A DNA stretch of 64,000 bases from Actinophytocola sp963825445 (lineage in GTDB: Bacteria > Actinomycetota > Actinomycetes > Mycobacteriales > Pseudonocardiaceae), in the NCBI GenBank assembly GCA_963825445.1, contig CAWGTM010000024.1:186001-250000 (forward strand), in the 5' to 3' direction. The notes beneath the pieces are model-generated. The model did no database searches, was not told the DNA's origin, and saw nothing but the letters and a program-made list of their open reading frames with translations. Each line of letters begins with the position of its first letter. Within the stretch, counting starts at the first letter, position 1. A program made the position numbers and the translations under genes. Below, in pieces: positions 22,805 through 30,064 of the stretch.

Positions 22805-24907
22805 GTGACCAGTGCAGAAGGTGTCGAAGACGTACCCAGCGAGGTGCGTGAGCGTCATGGTCGGTTGTCCGAGGAGATCTCCGGCCACCGGTTCCGGTAC
22901 TACGTGCTCGACTCGCCCACCATCTCCGACGGCGAGTTCGACACGTTGTGGCACGAGCTGTTGGCCATCGAGGAGAAGCATCCGGGTCTGGTCACGCCCG
23001 AGTCGCCGAGCCAACAGGTGGGCGGCACCTTCTCCACCGACTTCACGGCGGTCGACCACCTCGAGCGCATGCTCAGCCTCGACAACACCTTCGACGCCGA
23101 CGAGCTGGGCGCCTGGGTCGACCGGATCGAGAAGGAACTGAGCGCCACGTCGTTCCTGTGCGAGCTGAAGATCGACGGGCTGGCCATCAACCTGCTCTAC
23201 GAGAACGGTCGGCTGGTTCGCGCGCTGACCAGGGGCGACGGGCGCACGGGCGAGGATGTCACGCTCAACGTCCGCACCATGGAGGGCGTCCCGCAGCGGC
23301 TCACGGGCACCGCCGAGTTCCCCGTGCCCGCGCTGGTCGAGGTGCGCGGCGAGGTCTACTTCCGGGTCGAGGACTTCGCCGAGCTGAACGCGTCGCTGGT
23401 CGAGGCCGGCAAGCCGGCGTTCGCCAACCCGCGCAACACGGCGGCCGGGTCGTTGCGGCAGAAGGATCCCAAGGTCACGGCCCGCCGGCGGCTGCGGTTG
23501 ATCTGCCACGGTTTCGGCAAGCGCGAGGGCTTCGAGCCGGCGCGGCAGTCCGAGGCCTATCGGGCGCTGACCGCGTGGGGTCTGCCGGTCTCCTCACACA
23601 CCAAGGTGATTTCGTCGCGGTCCGAGTTGTTCGCCCACATCGAGTACTGGGGCGCCCACCGCCACGACGTCGAGTTCGAGATCGACGGCATCGTGATCAA
23701 GGTCGACGAGGTGTCCGCGCAGCGCAGGCTGGGGTCCACGTCGCGGGCGCCACGCTGGGCGATCGCGTACAAGTACCCGCCGGAGGAGGCCACCACCACT
23801 TTGGTGGACATCCGGGTGAACGTCGGGCGCACCGGCCGGGTCACGCCATATGCCGTGATGGAGCCGGTCAAGGTGGCGGGGTCCACGGTCGAGATGGCCA
23901 CGCTGCACAACGCGAGCGAGGTCAAGCGCAAGGGCGTGCTGATCGGCGATCGCGTGGTGATCCGCAAGGCGGGCGACGTGATCCCCGAGGTGCTCGGCCC
24001 GGTGGTCGACGCGCGCACGGGCGCCGAGCACGAGTTCAAGATGCCGATCGTGTGTCCGTCGTGCGGCACCCTTCTGGCGTACGAGAAGGAGGGCGACGCC
24101 GACATCCGGTGTCCGAACGCGCAGTTCTGCCCGGGGCAGCGTCGCGAGAGGTTGACCTACATCGCCGGCCGGTCGGCGCTCGACATCGAGGTGCTGGGCT
24201 ACGAGGCGGCCGCCGCGCTCGTCGACTCCGGGGCGCTGGCCTCCGAGGGCGACCTGTTCGACCTGGATTCCGACACGCTCACCTCGGTGGAGCTGTTCCG
24301 CACCAAGGCGGGCACGCTGTCGGCCAACGGCCAGAAACTGCTGGCGAACCTCGAGGTCGTGAAGCAGCGTCCACTGTGGAAGGTGATCGTGGCGCTGTCC
24401 ATTCGCCACGTGGGTCCCACGGCCGCCCGCGCGCTCGCGATCGAGTTCGGCTCGCTGCCACGGATCATGGAAGCGTCGGAGGAGGAGTTGGCGGCGGCCG
24501 AGGGCATCGGGCCCACGATCGTCACGGCGCTGCGGGAGTGGTTCGCCACCGACTGGCGGCGCGAGATCGTGACCAAGTGGCAGGCGGCCGGCGTGCGGAT
24601 GGCCGAGGAGCGCGACGCGTCCATCCCACGCAACCTCGAGGGACTGTCCATTGTGGTCACAGGAAGCCTGGCCACGCTGTCCCGCGACGAGGCCAAGGAG
24701 TCGATCCTGGCGCGCGGGGGCAAGGCGGCGGGCTCGGTGTCGAAGAAGACGGCGTTCGTGGTGGTCGGCGACGCGCCGGGTTCCAAGTACGACAAGGCCG
24801 TGCAGCTGAAGGTCCCGGTACTGGACGAGGCGGGCTTCCGGGTCCTGCTGGACTCCGGCCCGGAGGCGGCAACGGAGGTGGCACAGGTGGGGGAGCCAGA
24901 TGAGTGA
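22805..24907 (+). CDS. ligA: NAD-dependent DNA ligase LigA
   Basis: Seals nicks in replication and repair using NAD. From GTG 22805 the protein is 700 residues and the adenylated lysine in LKIDG is Lys122, close to the position in known actinobacterial LigA; an in-frame ATG at 22787 is possible. Order: Ia domain (HRFRYYVLDSPTISDGEFD), nucleotidyl transferase, OB fold, a four-Cys zinc site (CPSCG then RCPNAQFCPGQ, near 417-440), helix-hairpin-helix repeats (AEGIGPTIVTAL) and a BRCT domain (LSIVVTGSLATLSRDEAKE). Overlaps the acetyltransferase gene by eight bases. Confidence 0.96.
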   Translation: MTSAEGVEDVPSEVRERHGRLSEEISGHRFRYYVLDSPTISDGEFDTLWHELLAIEEKHPGLVTPESPSQQVGGTFSTDFTAVDHLERMLSLDNTFDADELGAWVDRIEKELSATSFLCELKIDGLAINLLYENGRLVRALTRGDGRTGEDVTLNVRTMEGVPQRLTGTAEFPVPALVEVRGEVYFRVEDFAELNASLVEAGKPAFANPRNTAAGSLRQKDPKVTARRRLRLICHGFGKREGFEPARQSEAYRALTAWGLPVSSHTKVISSRSELFAHIEYWGAHRHDVEFEIDGIVIKVDEVSAQRRLGSTSRAPRWAIAYKYPPEEATTTLVDIRVNVGRTGRVTPYAVMEPVKVAGSTVEMATLHNASEVKRKGVLIGDRVVIRKAGDVIPEVLGPVVDARTGAEHEFKMPIVCPSCGTLLAYEKEGDADIRCPNAQFCPGQRRERLTYIAGRSALDIEVLGYEAAAALVDSGALASEGDLFDLDSDTLTSVELFRTKAGTLSANGQKLLANLEVVKQRPLWKVIVALSIRHVGPTAARALAIEFGSLPRIMEASEEELAAAEGIGPTIVTALREWFATDWRREIVTKWQAAGVRMAEERDASIPRNLEGLSIVVTGSLATLSRDEAKESILARGGKAAGSVSKKTAFVVVGDAPGSKYDKAVQLKVPVLDEAGFRVLLDSGPEAATEVAQVGEPDE

Positions 24908-25403
24908 CGTGACGATCCGTCCGGCCCGCGCTTCGGAATTCGCGGCGGTGGGCGAGCTGACGGTCGAGTCCTACCGGGTCGACGGCTACCTGGACGGCGG
25001 CAGCGGCGACTACACGCTGAAACTGGCCGACGCGGCGTCCCGAGCGAGCGAGGCAGAGCTGTTGGTGGCGGTGGACGGCGCCGGCACCCTGCTGGGCACG
25101 GTGACGATCGCCCCGCCGGGCTCCCCGTGGTCCCAGGTGGCGGCGGCGGACGAACTGGAGTTCCGCATGCTGGGCGTGGCCTCCGCCGCGCGCGGCCGAG
25201 GCGTGGGCGAGGCCCTGACCCGCCGCGCGATCGACCGCGCCGTGGAACTGGGCCTACGCGCGGTGACGCTGAGCAGCTCGGTGGAAATGGCGGCGGCCCA
25301 CCGCCTGTACGAACGCCTGGGCTTCTACCGCACCCCGAACCTGGACTGGGCACCCAGACCCGGGGTCGCGCTGATCACCTACCGCCTGGACCTGAACCCC
25401 TGA
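24900..25403 (+). CDS. GNAT-family N-acetyltransferase
   Basis: 167 residues starting within the end of ligA. The acetyl-CoA site is in FRMLGVASAARGRGVGEALT (Arg-x-x-Gly-x-Gly pattern), and the late LSSSVEMAAAHRLYERLGFYR is the usual GNAT motif B. An early TVESYRVDGYLDGGSGDY stretch fits the substrate side. Acceptor unknown. The repeat-rich region 25404-25889 follows. Confidence 0.88.
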   Translation: MSDVTIRPARASEFAAVGELTVESYRVDGYLDGGSGDYTLKLADAASRASEAELLVAVDGAGTLLGTVTIAPPGSPWSQVAAADELEFRMLGVASAARGRGVGEALTRRAIDRAVELGLRAVTLSSSVEMAAAHRLYERLGFYRTPNLDWAPRPGVALITYRLDLNP

Positions 25404-25426
25404 CGCCCCGGGACCGGGCGCCAACC

Positions 25427-25876
25427 ACCGCATGATGACCATTCCGGTCCCGCACAATGACCGTTCCGGCTGGCCATGATGTCCACTTACCGAGCCTGCC
25501 ACCCGGACACGCCGAGTCGGCCACTCAGACACGCCGAGTCCGCCGTTCACGCACGTCGAGTTCGCCACTCAGACACGCCGAGTCGACCCCTCGCGCACGC
25601 AGACCACTGCCCCTGTAGGACGCACCCTGCACACCGCACCCCGCAGCAAAGCCGGGGACGCCCGTACAATCCGCCGACACCCCCGCCCCTGACCACCACA
25701 AACGTGCAACAACACGGTGCATGCGCGGGTGGCGGACTCGGCGTGTCCGAGTGGCTGACTCGGCGTGCCTGAGTGGCCAACTCGACCAACCGGAGTGGTC
25801 ATCGCACGCGACGGGACCGGTCATTGTGCGCGACCGGAGTGGTCATCGTGCGCGACGGGAGTGGTCATCATGCGGT
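25427..25876. repeat. Mirror-arranged arrays of two 22-bp repeats
   Basis: This gene-free stretch holds four arrays, each with a 22-base period. Family B (consensus GCCACTCAGACACGCCGAGT) has four tandem units at 25498-25585 and two inverted units at 25734-25777. Family A (consensus GAGTGGTCATCGTGCGCGAC) has four units at 25789-25876 and two inverted units, plus a worn third, at 25427-25492. The order A', B, core, B', A makes a large inverted repeat around a 150-base core. Family A recurs at 55415-55502. Confidence 0.85.
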
Positions 25877-25889
25877 CGCGCGTGAGGGG

Positions 25890-26543
25890 TCAGCCGGACA
25901 GGACTACCGCGATGATGCCCGCCAGATGCGCCAGCCGGGCGACCTCGGCAGCACGGAACATGGGACCGCCGGGTCTGCCCACCAGCAGCACCCGATCGGG
26001 CTTGCCCAGCGGAGTGGCGGCCAGTTCCGTCCCCAGCTCACGCCAGGTCTCCGGCACCCAACTCTCCTCACCATCGAGCACCGTGGCTCGCGCGAGTGGC
26101 AGGAACGGCAGATCGAGCGTCTTCAACTGCGGCGCGGCCGTCGACGCCGTGAGAGCGCGAGCACCAGCCTCATCCGGCCCAACGACCATCGCCCAGCCCG
26201 CGCGAACGATCCGCGGTACGCCCTCCGTGAAGATCGCCAACCCCTCGTCCGGCTGGGCGGCGACCTCCTCCACCAGCTCCAGCTCACGATGGGTGTCCAG
26301 CACGCCGGCGTACGGACGAACAGCGTCCACCTCGACGTCCTGTACCGACTCGGCCGCGGTGATCAGCACGTCCGGCAGGCGCCCTTTGGGCAGCTCGACG
26401 ACCAGGTCGTCGATGGCCGTGCCGGATTTGCGCTCGACCACGTCCACACTGAGTATGTCGGCCCCGATAGCGCCAAGAGCGGTGGCCACCGCCCCGAGCG
26501 CGCCCGGGATGTCCGGGAGCTGCACCCGGATCAGGAAGGACAA
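25890..26543 (-). CDS. ACT-domain regulatory protein
   Basis: I place the start at a TTG (26543) because GGGAGG lies nine bases upstream and the ACT domain begins at once (FLIRVQLPDIPGALGAVATA); nothing convincing lies before it. The 217-residue protein has one ACT ligand-binding domain (residues 1-85) and a C-terminal half of unknown fold with AGWAMVVGPDEAGARAL and RVLLVGRPGGPMFRAAE. Such proteins bind amino acids. It is divergent from gatCAB across 214 bases in which no gene is seen. Confidence 0.75.
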   Translation of the reverse strand: MSFLIRVQLPDIPGALGAVATALGAIGADILSVDVVERKSGTAIDDLVVELPKGRLPDVLITAAESVQDVEVDAVRPYAGVLDTHRELELVEEVAAQPDEGLAIFTEGVPRIVRAGWAMVVGPDEAGARALTASTAAPQLKTLDLPFLPLARATVLDGEESWVPETWRELGTELAATPLGKPDRVLLVGRPGGPMFRAAEVARLAHLAGIIAVVLSG

Positions 26544-26757
26544 GGCGAACGCCTCCCACTGCGTAGGTGTCGATCTCGTGCCGGTCGACGATTCTCGCAG
26601 ACCTCCGGACGACGCTGCGCCGGCCGTCCACGTCGCGGGAACGGGTCGCCGCACAACCCCACCAGCCTGCCATCCCGATAACCCGTTCGGGTCGCGACAG
26701 GCGCTCGAAATAGACTCAGGCCTCATCAACTCAGCACATACGCAGGGAGTTCGTCCA

Positions 26758-27057
26758 GTGCCCAACATCTCCCGCGACGAGGTGGCCCACCTCGCGCGCC
26801 TGGCCAGGTTAGCCGTCACCGACGACGAACTGGACATGTTCGCCGGTCAGCTGGATGTGATCCTCCAGTCGGTGGCCAGGGTCAGCGAGGTTGCGGCCGA
26901 CGACATCCCGCCGACCTCCCACGCCGTACCGGTCACGAACGTGTTCCGCGCCGACCTGGTCCGCCCCGGTCTGACACAGCACCAGGCGCTGGCCGGCGCA
27001 CCCGCCGTCGAGGACGGCCGCTTCCGCGTGCCGCGGATTCTGGGGGAGGAAGCATGA
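26758..27057 (+). CDS. gatC: Asp-tRNA(Asn)/Glu-tRNA(Gln) amidotransferase subunit C
   Basis: GTG at 26758 gives 99 residues: ISRDEVAHLARLARLAVTDD at the N-terminus and a long extended segment ending in FRVPRILGEEA, as in GatC, which wraps around GatA and stabilises the GatAB complex. It overlaps gatA by ATGA, so the three subunits are made from one message in fixed ratio. Confidence 0.95.
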   Translation: MPNISRDEVAHLARLARLAVTDDELDMFAGQLDVILQSVARVSEVAADDIPPTSHAVPVTNVFRADLVRPGLTQHQALAGAPAVEDGRFRVPRILGEEA

Positions 27058-28571
27058 GCGAGCTCACACATCTCACCGCCGCCGAGCTGGCCGAGAAGAT
27101 CCAGTCGAAGGAGGTCTCGGCGGTCGAGGTCGCCCAGGCCCACCTCGACCGGATCGGCGCGATCGACGGCACGGTCCACGCCTTCCTGAACGTCGACACC
27201 CAGGGCGCCCTGTCCGCGGCCCGCGCGGTCGACGAGGACGTGGCCGCCGGCCGCGAACCCGCGTCGCCGCTGGCCGGCGTGCCGCTGGCCCTGAAGGACG
27301 TGCTCGCCATGTCCGGGCTGCCCACCACGTGCGGCTCACGGATGCTCGAGAACTGGATCCCGCCGTACGACGCGACCGTCACCCGCAAGCTCCTCGAAGC
27401 GGGCGTGGTCATCCTCGGCAAGACCAACATGGACGAGTTCGCCATGGGCTCCTCCACCGAGAACTCGGCGTTCGGCGTCACCCACAACCCGTGGGACCTC
27501 GACCGCGTGCCCGGCGGCTCGGGCGGCGGCTCGTCGGCCTCGCTGGCCGCGTTCGAGGCGCCGCTCGCGATCGGCACGGACACCGGCGGCTCCATCCGTC
27601 AGCCCGCCTCGGTCACCGGCACGGTCGGCGTCAAGCCCACCTACGGCGGCGTCTCCCGCTACGGCCTCGTCGCGTTCTCGTCCTCGCTCGACCAGGCGGG
27701 CCCGTGTGCGCGGACCGTGCTCGACGCGGCGCTGCTCCACGAGGTGATCGCCGGCCACGACCCGCTCGACTCCACGTCCATCGACGCACCCGTGCCGCCC
27801 GTGGTGGCCGCCGCGCGCGAGGGGCTCAACGGCGACCTGTCCGGCATGCGGATCGGCGTGGTCAAGGAGTTCACGGGCGAGTGGTACCAGGCGGGTGTCA
27901 CGGCCGCGTTCGAGCAAGCTGTGGAAGCGCTCCGGAACCTGGGAGCCGACGTGGTCGAGGTGTCCTGCCCGCACTTCGACTACGCCATGCCCGCGTACTA
28001 CCTGATCGCCCCCAGCGAGGCCAGCTCCAACCTGGCCCGCTTCGACGCCATGCGCTACGGCCTCCGGACCGGCGACGTGAACGGCAACAGCGCCGAGCAG
28101 GTCATGGCCCTGACCCGCGAGGCGGGCTTCGGCGCGGAGGTGAAGCGCCGCATCATGGTCGGCACCTACGCGCTCTCGTCCGGCTACTACGACGCCTACT
28201 ACGGCCAGGCCCAGAAGGTCCGCACGCTCATCTCGCAGGACTTCGCGAACGCGTTCAAGACGGTCGACGTGCTGATCTCGCCGACCACGCCCACCACGGC
28301 GTTCCGCATCGGTGAGCGCATCGACGACCCGGTGGCCATGTACCGCGCCGACCTGTGCACCATCCCCGCCAACCTGGCGGGCACGCCGGCCATGAGCGTC
28401 CCGGCCGGCCTGTCCGACGAGGACGGCCTGCCGGTCGGCCTGCAGATCATGGCGCCGTCCCTGCAGGAACAGCGCATGTACAAGGTCGCGGCCGCCTACG
28501 AGACCGCCCGCGACGCCGCCTGGGGCGGCGCGCTCATCAACCGCGTCCCGGAACTGGAGATCGCCCGATGA
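27054..28571 (+). CDS. gatA: Aspartyl/glutamyl-tRNA amidotransferase subunit A
   Basis: The amidase that frees ammonia from glutamine for GatB. 505 residues. The Ser-cis-Ser-Lys catalytic centre is recognisable: Lys in PLALKDVLA (about residue 80), and serines in GGSGGGSSASLAAF and TDTGGSIRQPAS. The C-terminal part has the usual AGTPAMSVPAGL. It lies between gatC and gatB with four-base overlaps on both sides. Confidence 0.97.
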   Translation: MSELTHLTAAELAEKIQSKEVSAVEVAQAHLDRIGAIDGTVHAFLNVDTQGALSAARAVDEDVAAGREPASPLAGVPLALKDVLAMSGLPTTCGSRMLENWIPPYDATVTRKLLEAGVVILGKTNMDEFAMGSSTENSAFGVTHNPWDLDRVPGGSGGGSSASLAAFEAPLAIGTDTGGSIRQPASVTGTVGVKPTYGGVSRYGLVAFSSSLDQAGPCARTVLDAALLHEVIAGHDPLDSTSIDAPVPPVVAAAREGLNGDLSGMRIGVVKEFTGEWYQAGVTAAFEQAVEALRNLGADVVEVSCPHFDYAMPAYYLIAPSEASSNLARFDAMRYGLRTGDVNGNSAEQVMALTREAGFGAEVKRRIMVGTYALSSGYYDAYYGQAQKVRTLISQDFANAFKTVDVLISPTTPTTAFRIGERIDDPVAMYRADLCTIPANLAGTPAMSVPAGLSDEDGLPVGLQIMAPSLQEQRMYKVAAAYETARDAAWGGALINRVPELEIAR

Positions 28572-30064
28572 CCGCCACCGTGATCGACTACGACGAGGTC
28601 CTCGAGCACTTCGACCCGGTACTCGGGCTCGAGGTCCACGTCGAGCTGAACACCCACACGAAGATGTTCTGCGGCTGCCCCACGGCGTTCGGCGGCGAGC
28701 CGAACACCCAGGTGTGCCCCACGTGCCTGGGCCTGCCCGGCGCGCTGCCGGTGGTCAACGGCGCGGCCGTGGAGTCGGCCATCCGCATCGGGCTGGCGCT
28801 CGGCTGCGACATCGCGCCGTGGTGCCGGTTCGCGCGCAAGAACTACTTCTACCCCGACATGCCGAAGAACTTCCAGACCTCCCAGTACGACGAGCCGATC
28901 GCGTTCAACGGCTCGCTCGACGTGGAGCTGGAGGACGGCACCGTGGTGACTGTGGCGATCGAGCGCGCGCACATGGAGGAGGACACCGGCAAGTCGCTGC
29001 ACGTCGGCGGCGCGACGGGGAGGATCCACGGCGCCGACCACTCGCTGCTCGACTACAACCGCGCGGGCGTGCCGCTCGTCGAGATCGTCACCAAGCCGAT
29101 CGAGGGCACGGGTGCCCGCGCGCCGGAGGTGGCCCGCGCGTACGTCGCGGCGCTGCGTGACCTGCTGCGCGCGCTCGACGTGTCCGACGTCCGCATGGAC
29201 CAGGGCTCGCTGCGCTGTGACGCGAACGTGTCGCTCATGGCCAAGGACGCCACGGAGTTCGGCACCCGCACGGAGACGAAGAACGTCAACTCGCTGCGCA
29301 GCGTCGAGCGTGCCGTGCGTTACGAGATGACCCGCCACGCGGCCGTGCTGCTCGACGGCGGCACGATCCTGCAGGAGACCCGGCACTTCCAGGAGGCCAC
29401 GGGCACCACGTCGGCCGGGCGGCGCAAGGAGACCTCCGAGGACTACCGGTACTTCCCGGAGCCCGACCTGGTGCCGATCGCGCCGGAGGCCGAGTGGGTG
29501 GAGAAGCTGCGCGCCACGCTGCCGGAGATGCCGGCCGCGCGCCGCAAGCGGATCCAGGCCGAGTGGCAGCTCACCGACCTGGAGATGCGTGACCTGCTCA
29601 ACGCGGACGCCGTCGAGCTGGTGGCGGCCACGGCCGACGCCGGTGCCACGCCGGACCAGGCACGGGCGTGGTGGGTGAACTACCTGTCCCAGGAGGCGAA
29701 CACGCGCGGCTGCGAGCTGGCCGAGCTCCCGATCACGCCGACGCAGGTCGCCAGGGTGGCGGCGCTGGTCACCGAGGGCAAGCTCACGAACAAGCTGGCC
29801 CGCGAGGTGGTCGACGGCGTGCTGGCCGGCGAGGGCGAGCCCGACGATGTCGTGGAGAAGCGTGGCCTGGCCGTGGTGTCCGACGACACGGCGCTCTACG
29901 CGGCGATCGACGAGGCACTGGCCGCACAGCCGGACGTGGCGGACAAGATCCGCGGCGGCAAGGTGGCGGCGGCCGGCGCGATCGTCGGCGCGGTCATGAA
30001 GACCACGAAGGGCCAGGCGGACGCGAAGCGCGTGCGCGAGCTGATTCTGGAGCGCTGCCAGTAG
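28568..30064 (+). CDS. gatB: Aspartyl/glutamyl-tRNA amidotransferase subunit B
   Basis: Kinase and transamidase subunit that converts Glu-tRNA(Gln) or Asp-tRNA(Asn). ATG at 28568 overlaps the gatA stop and gives 498 residues. The catalytic cradle begins FDPVLGLEVHVELNTHTKMF; zinc cysteines lie in FCGCPTAF and VCPTCLGLPG. The helical and tail (YqeY-like) domains end with GAIVGAVMKTTKGQADAKRV. The next start codon follows its TAG with no gap. Confidence 0.97.
   Translation: MTATVIDYDEVLEHFDPVLGLEVHVELNTHTKMFCGCPTAFGGEPNTQVCPTCLGLPGALPVVNGAAVESAIRIGLALGCDIAPWCRFARKNYFYPDMPKNFQTSQYDEPIAFNGSLDVELEDGTVVTVAIERAHMEEDTGKSLHVGGATGRIHGADHSLLDYNRAGVPLVEIVTKPIEGTGARAPEVARAYVAALRDLLRALDVSDVRMDQGSLRCDANVSLMAKDATEFGTRTETKNVNSLRSVERAVRYEMTRHAAVLLDGGTILQETRHFQEATGTTSAGRRKETSEDYRYFPEPDLVPIAPEAEWVEKLRATLPEMPAARRKRIQAEWQLTDLEMRDLLNADAVELVAATADAGATPDQARAWWVNYLSQEANTRGCELAELPITPTQVARVAALVTEGKLTNKLAREVVDGVLAGEGEPDDVVEKRGLAVVSDDTALYAAIDEALAAQPDVADKIRGGKVAAAGAIVGAVMKTTKGQADAKRVRELILERCQ

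Noticed and set aside
25498..25876. Possible CRISPR array
   Set aside because: The 22-base units follow each other without spacers, and no cas genes are present.
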